NCBI GenBank assembly: GCA_016207605.1
Contig: JACQPJ010000051.1
Span: 1-43,945 of the forward strand
DNA length: 43,945 nt
Origin: Elusimicrobiota bacterium
Lineage (GTDB): Bacteria; Elusimicrobiota; Elusimicrobia; UBA1565; UBA9628
Reading direction: 5' to 3'
Positions within the stretch are counted from its first letter, which is position 1. Every line of letters starts with the position of its first letter. Below the pieces are notes generated by a model. It did no database searches. It worked only from the letters and a program-made list of their open reading frames with translations, and was not told where the DNA came from. Made by a program: the position numbers and the translations under genes. Positions 7,951 to 17,142 of this stretch are shown piece after piece.

Positions 7951-9749
7951 GCCGCCTCCCAGGCCGGGGCGGACAGCCGCCGCGCGGCCTCCTCGACCAG
8001 GCGGCGCGCGAAATCCTCCGGGGCGACGCCCGCGAATTGGCGGCCGTCGCGCAGGCGCACGGCCAAAGTGCCGGCCGCCACGTCCTTGGGCCCGAGCACG
8101 ACCATGTAGGGAATCTTCTCCAAGGCCGCCTCGCGGATCTTGTGGCCGATCTTCTCGGGGCGCAGGTCCAGCTCGACGCGCAGGCCCGCGGCTTCCAGCG
8201 CCGTCTTGAGCGCCTCGGCCGGGCCGGCCTGGGCGTCGGTCAAGGTCAGAACCTTGACCTGGACCGGGGCCAGCCAAAGCGGGAAAGCGCCGGCATAGTG
8301 CTCGACCAAAATACCGAAAAAGCGCTCGATGGAGCCGTAGAGCGCGCGGTGCACCATCAGCGGACGGTGGCGGGCGCCGTCGGAGCCCACGAATTCCAGC
8401 TCGAATTTCTTGGGCAGGTTGAAGTCGAACTGCACCGTGGAGAGCTGCCAGGCCCGGCCGATCGCGTCAATGAGCTTCATGTCGATCTTGGGGCCGTAGA
8501 AGGCGGCCTCGCCCGGGCAAAGTTTGTAGGGGATGCCGCGCCGCTGGAGCACGGCCTCTAGGGCCCCCGTGGCGCGCTCCCAATCCGGAGCCTCCCCGGA
8601 ATAGTCGGCTTTCTTGGCCGGGTCCCAGGTGGAGACCTCCACGGCGTATTGCTCGAAGCCGTAGGTCTTGAAGACCTCCAGCGCGAAGTCCACGCAGCCC
8701 TCGATCTCGCTCTCGATCTGGTCGGGCGCGCAGAAGATATGCGCGTCGTCCTGGGTAAATCCCCGCACGCGCATGAGGCCGTGGAGCACGCCCGAGCGCT
8801 CGTAGCGATACACCGTGCCCAGCTCGGCGAAACGCAAGGGCAGCTCTTTATAGCTGCGCAAAGCGTTCTTATAGATGAGGATGTGGAACGGGCAGTTCAT
8901 CGGCTTGAGCTGGTAGTCGGCCTTCTCCACCTCGATGGCGCCGAACATGTTCTCGCGGTAGAAGCTGGTGTGGCCGGAGGTGTGCCAGAGGTCCACGTTG
9001 GCGATATGGGGCGTGTAGACCATCTGGTAGCCGCGCTTGAGCGCCTCGCCCTTAAGCCAATCCTCCATGATCAGCCGCACGCGCCCGCCCTTGGGGTGCC
9101 AGAAGATCAGGCCCGGGCCGGCCAGGTCCTCGATGCTGAAGAGGCCCAGCGCCGGTCCGAGCTTGCGGTGGTCGCGCTTCTTGGCTTCCTCCAATAGGCG
9201 CAAGTGCGAGGCCAATGCCTCGCTCGTGGTCCATGCTGTCGCGTAGAGGCGCTGCAGCATGGGGTTTTTCTCGTCGCCGCGCCAATAGGCGCCGGCCACG
9301 GAAAGCAGCTTGAAATGGCGGATGCCCCGCGTGTCGGGCGCGTGGCCGCCGCGGCAGAGGTCCGTGAAACTCCCGTGCGAATAATGCGTCAGCTTCTGGT
9401 CTTTAAAACCTTCCAGAATCTCCAGCTTGAATTTCTCGCCGCGCGCCGACCAGAATGCCTTGGACTCCTCGTAGCTCACCTCCCTACCGACGAAGGGCAG
9501 GTTCTGCTCCGCAATCTGGCGCATGCGCTTCTCGATGGCCGGAAAGTCCTCCTCCGTGAAGCGGTGCGGGGAGTCGAAATCGTAATAAAAGCCGTTCTCG
9601 ATGGCCGGCCCGATCGTCAGCTTGGTCTCCGGGAAGAGCTCCTGGACGGCCTGCGCCATGACGTGCGCGCAGGAGTGCCGCAGCGCGTCCAACGCCTCCC
9701 GCGAGCCCGGATCGGCCGATAAAATCGCCATTTTCTTTGCGGGCGTCAT
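7947..9749 (-). CDS. thrS: Threonine--tRNA ligase (no TGS domain)
   Basis: RHSCAHVMAQAVQELFPETKLTIGPAIENGFYYDF editing domain, MNCPFHILIYKNALRSYKELPLRFAELGTVYRYERSGVLHGLMRVRGFTQDDAHIFC catalytic core. Confidence 0.95.
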   Translation of the reverse strand: MTPAKKMAILSADPGSREALDALRHSCAHVMAQAVQELFPETKLTIGPAIENGFYYDFDSPHRFTEEDFPAIEKRMRQIAEQNLPFVGREVSYEESKAFWSARGEKFKLEILEGFKDQKLTHYSHGSFTDLCRGGHAPDTRGIRHFKLLSVAGAYWRGDEKNPMLQRLYATAWTTSEALASHLRLLEEAKKRDHRKLGPALGLFSIEDLAGPGLIFWHPKGGRVRLIMEDWLKGEALKRGYQMVYTPHIANVDLWHTSGHTSFYRENMFGAIEVEKADYQLKPMNCPFHILIYKNALRSYKELPLRFAELGTVYRYERSGVLHGLMRVRGFTQDDAHIFCAPDQIESEIEGCVDFALEVFKTYGFEQYAVEVSTWDPAKKADYSGEAPDWERATGALEAVLQRRGIPYKLCPGEAAFYGPKIDMKLIDAIGRAWQLSTVQFDFNLPKKFELEFVGSDGARHRPLMVHRALYGSIERFFGILVEHYAGAFPLWLAPVQVKVLTLTDAQAGPAEALKTALEAAGLRVELDLRPEKIGHKIREAALEKIPYMVVLGPKDVAAGTLAVRLRDGRQFAGVAPEDFARRLVEEAARRLSAPAWEAA

Positions 9750-9826
9750 GATAACATTCGCTCGCCCGCTCCACAAGCGCCGGGATGTTACGGCGCCGGA
9801 CGCGGCCGGACTGCTACAATCCCCCC

Positions 9827-11749
9827 ATGGAGATGCGCCTCACTCTCCCGCTCCTCGTGGCCGCCGCGCTCGTGAGCGCGCCGCATCCCGCCGGCGCCCA
9901 AGGCGGCGCCGCCCGCCAAGCCGTCGAGACCGTGCCCGAGATCGGAACCTACAGCGTCCCCTTGGGCCCGTGGGAGGCGCCCATAGATTCTTTTCTCCAG
10001 AAATACTCTCTCGATGACCTGGGACTTCCGCCTCAGGTCGCGGCCGCGCTGTCGGGCTCGGCTCTCTCCGCTTCCGACAAGTTTGCCCTCTTGACGCCCG
10101 CAATCCAACGGCTTGCCGGCCCTTTGGAGGTATCGCCTGGGATGTTTGCGAGATCAAGGCAGCGTCCTTTTTTGTTCGCGCTCGCCGCCCGCGACGTCCC
10201 CGGCGATCTGATGCGTCGGGTGCGCGCGGCCAAAGCCCGCGCGGACCTGCTCGCCGCTCTGCCAAGCCTCTCCCCTGCTCAGCACCGAGAATTGCTGGAC
10301 TTGGCCGCGACTCTCCACCGTTTGCGCGAGTCGCACCGCGGCTGGCTCCCCGAAACGGAGTCCGCCGAGGCGCAAAACATCCACCAGCGGATCTCCGACC
10401 AGGCTCGGTATATCGCCGAGGGGCTTGCCGACTCGCCCGTGGCCGCGATCGAGCCGCCGTCCGCGAACGACTCCTGGAGCCACAGAGCCCACGCGGGCAG
10501 GGACGCGCTGGGGCGGTTCATCGCCCTGCTGGATCGCGATGGAAACGGCCTGATCGCGAGGACTCCTCCGGAGTTGGGGTTATTCCAGGCGCTTCGCCGG
10601 CGCGACGCCCTATTCCGTCTCCTGGCGCTGAGAACCTTGGGTGAGGACGTCTTGGCCGCTTGGCCGGAGCACGACGATCTTGCGGCCCAGGCGGCCGCTT
10701 GGTCCCGGGCGCTGCCGGAATTGATCCGAGCCGGACGGGAAGCCGCGCGGAATCCGGCGCTCCGCGACGAACTGCGCGAAATCCATGACCGCCACGCGCG
10801 CCCTTCCCCGAAGCCGGCCGACTCCGAAACAGTGCGGGAACATCTCCAGGCGCTGGAGCGGCATGCCGCCGTATTTCAAGCCTGCGCCCTCCTCCTCCCG
10901 GAAGACCCGGAATTACGGCATTGGAACGAGGAGGTCGCTCAAGGACTACACACCTTGCGCTCGACCCTGAAGGCGCGCCGGCTCATGGCGAGGGCGAAGG
11001 CCAACCGCGCGCGGCAAGACTATCCCGTGCCGTACACGCTGGATGCCCCCGTTTTGGCAAGACAGGACAATAACTTTGACTGGCTGCAAAGAATGGCCTA
11101 TACGCTCGCCAGCCCGCCCCAACCGCTGGATCCAGCGACCGAAGCAGCCTTAAAAACGCTGGCCGACCGCGCGGCCGATCTGGCGCTGGCCGATCCCGAC
11201 GGCGCCGCGATGGGCCTCCTGCGCGGCCAACGCAATCGACTGGCCGGGCTCGGCTGGATCATCGCCCGCTTCGCGCGCTTCCACCCGGACCATGCCGATC
11301 TTCAGCAGTGGCGGCGGGTCGCGGACCGAAAGCTGCAAAGAGCGCGGGCCGATTATGCCGGCGCCCAGGCGCGCAGGGCCGAAGTCGGGGCGCCCGCGTT
11401 CAATGCCGCGCGCGCCGCGGCCGCGGCGCCGAGGCTCGCTCAAACGCAGGAAGATTTTGCGGCGTTGGCGGCCCCGGGGCGACATGCGGAGTTGGAGGAA
11501 CTGCTGACCGCCCTGACTCGGAGAGAACGCGCGTCAATGGCGGCGGCCTTAGTAGAGACTTTCAATCCGCAAACCGCGCCCATTCTGATCGCGCTCGCTG
11601 GGCGCATCGCGAACCCGCGCTTCCGATCCACCCTCGCGGCGAGGATGCTGCGGAAGCTCGAAGAGGCATCCCTGCAAACCGACGGGGCCGACACAAGACG
11701 CGCTGCCCGGGACGTGTACCATGCCATAAACGACATGGGGGCAGAATAG
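9827..11749 (+). CDS. Hypothetical secreted alpha-helical protein
   Basis: Signal peptide MEMRLTLPLLVAAALVSAPHPAGA; single EF-hand-like loop DRDGNGLI; continuous ORF. Confidence 0.7.
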   Translation: MEMRLTLPLLVAAALVSAPHPAGAQGGAARQAVETVPEIGTYSVPLGPWEAPIDSFLQKYSLDDLGLPPQVAAALSGSALSASDKFALLTPAIQRLAGPLEVSPGMFARSRQRPFLFALAARDVPGDLMRRVRAAKARADLLAALPSLSPAQHRELLDLAATLHRLRESHRGWLPETESAEAQNIHQRISDQARYIAEGLADSPVAAIEPPSANDSWSHRAHAGRDALGRFIALLDRDGNGLIARTPPELGLFQALRRRDALFRLLALRTLGEDVLAAWPEHDDLAAQAAAWSRALPELIRAGREAARNPALRDELREIHDRHARPSPKPADSETVREHLQALERHAAVFQACALLLPEDPELRHWNEEVAQGLHTLRSTLKARRLMARAKANRARQDYPVPYTLDAPVLARQDNNFDWLQRMAYTLASPPQPLDPATEAALKTLADRAADLALADPDGAAMGLLRGQRNRLAGLGWIIARFARFHPDHADLQQWRRVADRKLQRARADYAGAQARRAEVGAPAFNAARAAAAAPRLAQTQEDFAALAAPGRHAELEELLTALTRRERASMAAALVETFNPQTAPILIALAGRIANPRFRSTLAARMLRKLEEASLQTDGADTRRAARDVYHAINDMGAE

Positions 11750-11783
11750 GGACGCGCCCCATTGGGAAATGGCGCCAAGATCG

Positions 11784-12002
11784 CTATAAATTCCGCAGGA
11801 TGTCGAGGAATTCCCGCCGGTCCATGCCCAGCGTACGCAGATTGGTGGCGATGATCATGTCGCGGATCGCGCGTTCTTCAGGGAAAACGACGGGACGCGT
11901 GAGGCCCTCGCGCCAATAGATTCGGTGGTCGCCTTTTTTCCGGACAAAATGGCAGCCGACATGCAGGATGAACTTCTCGAATCGCCGCCAGTGAATCTCC
12001 AC
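11784..12002 (-). CDS. hicA: HicA-family toxin (type II TA)
   Basis: GCHFVRKKGDHRIYWREGLTRPVVFPEERAIRDMIIATNLRTLGMDRREFLDIL fits the HicA pattern; adjacent to hicB-like gene. Confidence 0.75.
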   Translation of the reverse strand: MEIHWRRFEKFILHVGCHFVRKKGDHRIYWREGLTRPVVFPEERAIRDMIIATNLRTLGMDRREFLDILRNL

Positions 12003-12014
12003 GACTGGGAGCGG

Positions 12015-12329
12015 TTAAGCCTGCACGCCTACAGGAATGTGCATCGGCTGAGTGATCTGGCCCACGACCTGCGGCGGCACCCAATGCGGCGGGTGGCCGC
12101 TGATGGTCTTTGCAATCTTTTTCCAACCCAATCCTTCAAGCGCCTCATCCATCGTTCCGTGCCGCAAAGTTTCCTCAATGAAAATCTGGATGAGTTCCTT
12201 GGAGCGGCGCTCAACTTCCGCATAGGTGCGGCCTGACGTAGCCATATCGAGCGCGGGAGCATAGGCAACAAAATGGATGCCTTCGCGCATGACGACGAAG
12301 CTGACCTGAGACTTAACTATTTTCTTCAT
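12015..12329 (-). CDS. hicB: HicB-family antitoxin
   Basis: HicB-like fold sequence VVMREGIHFVAYAPALDMATSGRTYAEVERRSKELIQIFIEETL. Confidence 0.7.
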   Translation of the reverse strand: MKKIVKSQVSFVVMREGIHFVAYAPALDMATSGRTYAEVERRSKELIQIFIEETLRHGTMDEALEGLGWKKIAKTISGHPPHWVPPQVVGQITQPMHIPVGVQA

Positions 12330-12338
12330 GTCATCTCT

Positions 12339-12366
12339 ATTGTAGTCGTCTAGTCGCTCTTGTCAA
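12339..12366 (-). promoter_or_regulatory. Candidate sigma70-type promoter of hicBA: TTGACA-N16-TACAAT
   Basis: -35 at 12361-12366, -10 at 12339-12344; ATG of hicB only 9 nt downstream of -10. Confidence 0.55.
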
Positions 12367-12405
12367 GGCTGAACTGGAAACGCGCTGCCGCTGCGCCAAC
12401 TGGAC
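12361..12405 (-). pseudogene. Truncated tRNA-Val relict (5' half to anticodon loop)
   Basis: Aligns to 15321-15356 of intact tRNA-Val (cgcgctRccgctgcgccaactggRc and tgtcaagg) with an 8-nt insertion; upstream flank also duplicated. Confidence 0.7.
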
Positions 12406-12448
12406 TTGAAGGACGCCGGAGGCATCCTATCATTCGCGGAACGCGGAA

Positions 12449-15256
12449 TCAATTTTGAGGCTTGGCGGCGGGCGCGGGAGACGCCTTCTGAAACGCCCAA
12501 TGGATCTTAGCGAGATTCCCGCAGTTCACCTCCAGGAACAGCGGGGCCGTCTCGCCCGGGCCGCTCTTGGAGGTGTAGTGGGTCTTGCGCACGGTCAGCG
12601 CGAACTCCATCTTCGCGGACTGGACCTTGGGCTTGTCCTTGCCCCCGGCCAGGTCGATGCGGAACACGCGCGGCGGGACCGCGCCGTCGCATTTCTGCAG
12701 GCCCAGGCTCAGGGACTTCACCGCGGGGTCGGCGTTTTTGAGGGCGATGTCCCACTCGCACATCGGGCCGACCGGCGTAAAGCCGATGTTCGCGCTTTGC
12801 GGGCCGTCAATGGAGGCCTCCAAGGCGAACGGGAAGCTCTTGCCGAGCGTGACGCTCTTGGGCATGGCGTCCCAGCGCGCGCTGATCTTGAATTGGGATG
12901 AGCTGTTGAAGAAGCTGAACTCGTTTTCGTCGATCTTCCAGCTCGAGAGCTTCGAGGGCGTGAGCGCGGAGCGCCCCGCGGAGAAGGCCCGCTGGCCGTC
13001 CTCCATGGTCTTGCCGTCCCAAACCTCGAAAGACGTCTCCACGAGCGTCCATTCCTCGGGGCCGGCCGGCGCGTCTTTCTCGATCTGGCGGTAGACGGCG
13101 TACTGGCTGCCGAGCCCCGTTTTGCGGTCGTGGGCCCAAACCGTGTAGTACTGGCCCTTGAGCTTATCCTCGGCCTTGATCTTGAGGCGATGCTGGCCGG
13201 GTTCGGTCTCGCCCAGCCGCTTGCCGAAATTCCGGTCCATGCGCGGCGTGCGGAAGACGCGATAGACGATGTCGGCGTCCGGCATTTTCTCCTCGGCGTT
13301 GGCGTCCCAGCTCACCGTCGCCTCCCCGGCCGCGTCCTCCCGGACCTTGACTCCGGCGACCTGCTCCGGGGCGACGGTCACGGCCAGCGCGGCGCGGTCC
13401 ATCGTCTTCCCCCCGCTCGCCAGCTCGAAGGCCAACTCGTGCGGGCCCAGCGGGACGGGCGCCTCGAGGAAGCGGACCGGCTGGAGGAACTCCGTGTCGG
13501 GGATCATGACCGGCACGTGCACCAGCCGCCTCTCCAGCGTCAGCGCCTTGCGCGCGACGGCCCGGCCGTCCAAAAGCACCGTCAACTCCGCCGGCAGGTT
13601 GTGATCCGAGGTGTTGGACACGAACGGGCGCACGAACTCGATGGAGTCCCCGTTGCACAGCATGCCCGCGCGATGCGGATCGCCGACGTGCCGGAACGCC
13701 GTTCCGCCGGGCGCGCGCCCATCCCAGTGAAAACCCACGTCGAGCTTGGCCGCATTGTCGCGCGCGCTGTGCGCGACCCCGAAGCTGGCGGGACTCTCCT
13801 CGGCCGGAAACAGCGTCAGCGAAAGCGGCTTGCGCGCGCCCGCGGGCGCGCTCAGGGAGACCGCGTAGACCGACGGAACGAGCAGACGCACCGGGTTCAA
13901 ATGCCCCCACTGCCAATGGACCTTGTCGTCGGGCATGGCCAGGTTGCGCCGGATGGCGTCCCAGACGCTGAAATCCCATTTATCCCAGGCGATGGCATAG
14001 GCGCCGAGGTTGATGCCCTTGAGCGCGCCGGCGCCCCACGCCTGGTAGGCGGAGTCCAGCGCCCGGATGCCGCGCGTCTGCGCGATCAGCGCCCCGGAGG
14101 GATCATGGACGTAGATGTCGTCGGCGTCGTAGCCGACGGCGACCACCGCGTGCACGGCGGACGTCAAGTCCACCCAAACCGGCCGCCCCTGGTCGAGCTG
14201 GGACCTCACGTACGCGTCGAGCGAGGACTGGAGGTAGAAGATCTTGTACTCGGCGGCGCAGGCCGGGCATTTCTCCCGCAGATAGGCGCTGAGCCGGGGC
14301 GCCGGAAGATAGAGCCCCTCGTGAGGACCCATCTGAAAATGCGCCGCGGGCTCCCAGATCTTGGTCATGCGCCCGTAGTAGCCCTCGAGCATGGACATCG
14401 CGGCGGCCCAGCACCACATGGTCGAGCCCTGATGGTAGTAGGGAACCTCGAGCGGCCCGGCCTTTTTGCCGCTCGCGGAGGCGGCCGCAGGCTCCTTCCC
14501 CAAGCGCCCCGGCTGGCTGATCGCCACCGGGGAAAACCGGTCGAGCGCCAGCGCGACGCTTTTTTTGTCGGCGGAGAGCGCCGCGGGCACCGGCTCCCAG
14601 CGCTTGCGCGCCTCGTCGTAATGGAGAACCTCGCCCAACGGCGCGTCGCCTTCCAGGGGCAAAACCAGGCTGGCCTTCTTGCGCAGGGAAGCGCCCCCCA
14701 GGCGCACGTCGTAGACGCGCAGGAAATCCTCGGCGGCGGACGCCGCGTCCAAGCGCTCCAGCGAACCCTCGACCGAGACGTCCAGCGCTCCCGCGGGAAC
14801 GGTCAGGGACGCCCCGTCGGCCAGGCTCAGGCGCGACTCGGTTCCCGCCGCGAGATTCCCCTTCGCGCGCAGGCGCGAGACAAATTCCACGCCGGGATTG
14901 GCCGCAGCGGCGGACGTCGAGATCTCGGGCGGCGCCGCGGCGGCCGCGGGCGCGGCCTGGGCCGGCGGCTTCACGGCGGGCTGCGTTTTCGCCGGAGGTT
15001 CGGATTTGACGGGCGCTTCCGGCGCGGCTGGAGGTTTCGGCTTCGCGGGACTCTCAGGCTTCGGCGGTTCGGCCGGCTTCACCCGCGCCGGCCTGCTCGG
15101 CTCCGGCTTGCGCGCAGCGGGAGGAGGGCTCTGCTCGCCGGCCTCGCGGTCCAACTCGTCGAACGCCTTCTGCGCGTTCTCCCGGACGGTCTGCGCCGCC
15201 GCGCCGGCGCCAAGGACCGCGGCCAGCGACAACGCAAACAGGAGACGGCCGGTCAT
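12449..15256 (-). CDS. Secreted multidomain C39-like (papain-fold) cysteine peptidase with ZU5-like and FnIII-like segments (935 aa)
   Basis: Signal peptide; PYYHQGSTMWCWAAAMSMLEGYYG (Cys), HAVVAVGYDADDIYVHDPSG (His/Asp) typical of Peptidase_C39_2. Confidence 0.8.
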   Translation of the reverse strand: MTGRLLFALSLAAVLGAGAAAQTVRENAQKAFDELDREAGEQSPPPAARKPEPSRPARVKPAEPPKPESPAKPKPPAAPEAPVKSEPPAKTQPAVKPPAQAAPAAAAAPPEISTSAAAANPGVEFVSRLRAKGNLAAGTESRLSLADGASLTVPAGALDVSVEGSLERLDAASAAEDFLRVYDVRLGGASLRKKASLVLPLEGDAPLGEVLHYDEARKRWEPVPAALSADKKSVALALDRFSPVAISQPGRLGKEPAAASASGKKAGPLEVPYYHQGSTMWCWAAAMSMLEGYYGRMTKIWEPAAHFQMGPHEGLYLPAPRLSAYLREKCPACAAEYKIFYLQSSLDAYVRSQLDQGRPVWVDLTSAVHAVVAVGYDADDIYVHDPSGALIAQTRGIRALDSAYQAWGAGALKGINLGAYAIAWDKWDFSVWDAIRRNLAMPDDKVHWQWGHLNPVRLLVPSVYAVSLSAPAGARKPLSLTLFPAEESPASFGVAHSARDNAAKLDVGFHWDGRAPGGTAFRHVGDPHRAGMLCNGDSIEFVRPFVSNTSDHNLPAELTVLLDGRAVARKALTLERRLVHVPVMIPDTEFLQPVRFLEAPVPLGPHELAFELASGGKTMDRAALAVTVAPEQVAGVKVREDAAGEATVSWDANAEEKMPDADIVYRVFRTPRMDRNFGKRLGETEPGQHRLKIKAEDKLKGQYYTVWAHDRKTGLGSQYAVYRQIEKDAPAGPEEWTLVETSFEVWDGKTMEDGQRAFSAGRSALTPSKLSSWKIDENEFSFFNSSSQFKISARWDAMPKSVTLGKSFPFALEASIDGPQSANIGFTPVGPMCEWDIALKNADPAVKSLSLGLQKCDGAVPPRVFRIDLAGGKDKPKVQSAKMEFALTVRKTHYTSKSGPGETAPLFLEVNCGNLAKIHWAFQKASPAPAAKPQN

Positions 15257-15281
15257 CAGTCCAGTGTAGCAGAAATAAAAA

Positions 15282-15356
15282 TGGTGCCCAGTATAGGATT
15301 TGAACCTATGACCTTTCCCATGTCAAGGGAACGCGCTACCGCTGCGCCAACTGGGC
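15282..15356 (-). tRNA. tRNA-Val(GAC), CCA encoded
   Basis: GCCCAGT...ACTGGGC-ACCA acceptor, anticodon loop TTGACAT, T-arm ATAGG TTCAAAT CCTAT. Confidence 0.93.
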
Positions 15357-15387
15357 TGTGAGGACGCCGAAAAAGAACGGCGCGGGC

Positions 15388-15416
15388 ATTTTATCATTCG
15401 CGACCTAAGGAATCAA
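15388..15416 (-). promoter_or_regulatory. tRNA-Val promoter TTGATT-N17-TAAAAT
   Basis: -35 at 15411-15416 and -10 at 15388-15393; same spacing conserved in the degenerate copy (TTGATT-N17-TAGGAT at 12424-12452). Confidence 0.6.
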
Positions 15417-15423
15417 TTTCGGA

Positions 15424-17142
15424 TCAGGGGCGGCGCCGCAGGAGCGGCAGGGGGCCGCGTCGCGGGGAAAAGTCGCGAAACAGCGGGTCCGGGTTGTTCT
15501 GCCAGAGCAGGCGCGGCGCCGGGATCGGGACGCGGACGTAGCGCCCCGAGGCCGCGAGGGTCTCGACGCGCCGGGCGGAGGCCGGGTCGAGCGCCAGCCA
15601 CGGCGAGGGCAGGAGCCAGTCCGGCTCAATGGAGGCGAACTCGCCCGGGTAGACGGGCCGAAGACCCGTCGCGAACAGGAGCGAGAGTTCGTCGCCGTCG
15701 GCGAAGAACGTCTTGCCCCCTCCCGCCGCCATGGCCGCGGCGACGGACTCGACGTAGCCCCGGGGCCCGGAGGCGAGCTCCTCGGCGAAAAGCGACAGGT
15801 CCGAGCGCAGGGGCAGGTCGCGCAGGCGGCGGCGCATCATGCCGGAGACCGACTCGGCCGGGAGCCCGGGCGCGGCCAGGGCCCGCGCGGCCTTGAGCGG
15901 AAGCAGGAAGAGCGCGTTGCCGGCCGCGGCCAGCGCGGTCAGGGCGGCGACGAGCGCGAAGCGTCCCCGCCCGAGCGCGGAGAGCGAGCGCGCGGCCAGG
16001 TAGGCGCAGGCGGGCAGGAGCCCGGCAAGGTAGCGGCCGTAGGGCTCGGCCGCGCCCAAGGAGAGCAGGCCCAGGGTCGCGGCGACGAGCAGCAGCAGGA
16101 CGCGCCTTAAATTCAGCACGCCGTAGGGGGCGGGCCGGCGCGCCGCGAGCAGGACCAAAGCGGCCCAGACGGCCGCGGCCGCGACCCGCGACCAGGCGCC
16201 CTCGCCGATCAGGCCGCAGAGGAGGATGAAGCCGCCGGCCAGGAGCGCCCAGCGCCGCGCGCGCTCCGCGGCGACGAGCGCGACGGGAACCGCGAAGGCG
16301 GCCAGCCACAGCAGGAAGGTCTTGAGGAATTCCAGCGCCTCGGCCGGGCCGTATAAGTGGTTGCCGGGGCGCTCCCAGACGCGGAGATACCAAGCGGCCG
16401 GCGCCGCGAGCGCGGCGGACAGAAGGGCCGCCCCCCAGAAGCGCGCCTTGGGCAGGCACTCGTCGAAACGCAGGAGCGCGTCGGCGGCCAGCGCCAGCGC
16501 CGCGGCCGCGAAGAAGGCGTAGCACGAATGGAACAGGAACTGCAGGGACAGCGCGAGGGCGAGGACCCCGCCCCGCCGGCCGGCCAGAAGCCGCCGCCAG
16601 GACTTGAGGACCAGGGCGTTGCCCAGCGCGAGCAGGGCGTAGTAGCGCGACTGGCGGCAGAACAGAAGATACGGCGCCGAGAGCGCCAGGAGGGCCAGCG
16701 CCGCCTCCGGCGCCCAGGGCCGGCGCGCGGCCAGCTCGTCGTCCTCCCCGTCGCGAAAGAGCCCGTACCACAGCCACAGCGCGAGCAGGCCCGCCAGCGC
16801 GAAGGGAAGGCGCGCGGCCCACGGCGAGCGGCCGAAGAGCCGGAAGGAGCCCGCGACGAGATAGGCCGGCAGCCAGGCGTTCCAGGTCCAGACGCCGGCC
16901 GAGTTCCCCTCGTGGCGCGCCAGCGAGGGCTGGGTCGTGACCAGGACCCCGCGCAGGTGCGTGCGCGGCAGGCCGGACTCCAGGATCGTCTCGGCGCGCA
17001 GGGCGGTCTCGGCCTCGTCCTGCCAGAGCGCGGGACGGCCCAGGCGCCAGAAGAGCAGGCCCGCCCCCGCCAGCAGGAGCGCGGCGGCGGCGGCGCGGCG
17101 GCCGATCCCGCGGCTCAATGCGGGCGCGGCGCCTTCATTCAT
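15424..17142 (-). CDS. GT39/ArnT-like membrane glycosyltransferase
   Basis: [25 protein letters not shown]...[23 protein letters not shown]; multiple TM helices. Confidence 0.7.
   Translation of the reverse strand: MNEGAAPALSRGIGRRAAAAALLLAGAGLLFWRLGRPALWQDEAETALRAETILESGLPRTHLRGVLVTTQPSLARHEGNSAGVWTWNAWLPAYLVAGSFRLFGRSPWAARLPFALAGLLALWLWYGLFRDGEDDELAARRPWAPEAALALLALSAPYLLFCRQSRYYALLALGNALVLKSWRRLLAGRRGGVLALALSLQFLFHSCYAFFAAAALALAADALLRFDECLPKARFWGAALLSAALAAPAAWYLRVWERPGNHLYGPAEALEFLKTFLLWLAAFAVPVALVAAERARRWALLAGGFILLCGLIGEGAWSRVAAAAVWAALVLLAARRPAPYGVLNLRRVLLLLVAATLGLLSLGAAEPYGRYLAGLLPACAYLAARSLSALGRGRFALVAALTALAAAGNALFLLPLKAARALAAPGLPAESVSGMMRRRLRDLPLRSDLSLFAEELASGPRGYVESVAAAMAAGGGKTFFADGDELSLLFATGLRPVYPGEFASIEPDWLLPSPWLALDPASARRVETLAASGRYVRVPIPAPRLLWQNNPDPLFRDFSPRRGPLPLLRRRP

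Noticed and set aside
4768-8109. 1113-aa plus-strand ORF antisense to the TPR gene, and similar long antisense ORFs (e.g. 26272..28902 +, 17139..18770 -, N-terminal part of 38200..42258 +)
   Set aside because: Low-complexity G/R/A/L-rich translations in frames opposite or shifted to well-recognised proteins; explained by high GC at third codon positions.
11752-11777. GCGCC/GGCGC hairpin between the convergent 9827 gene and hicA
   Set aside because: Imperfect stem with bulge and no T-tract; not enough to call a terminator.
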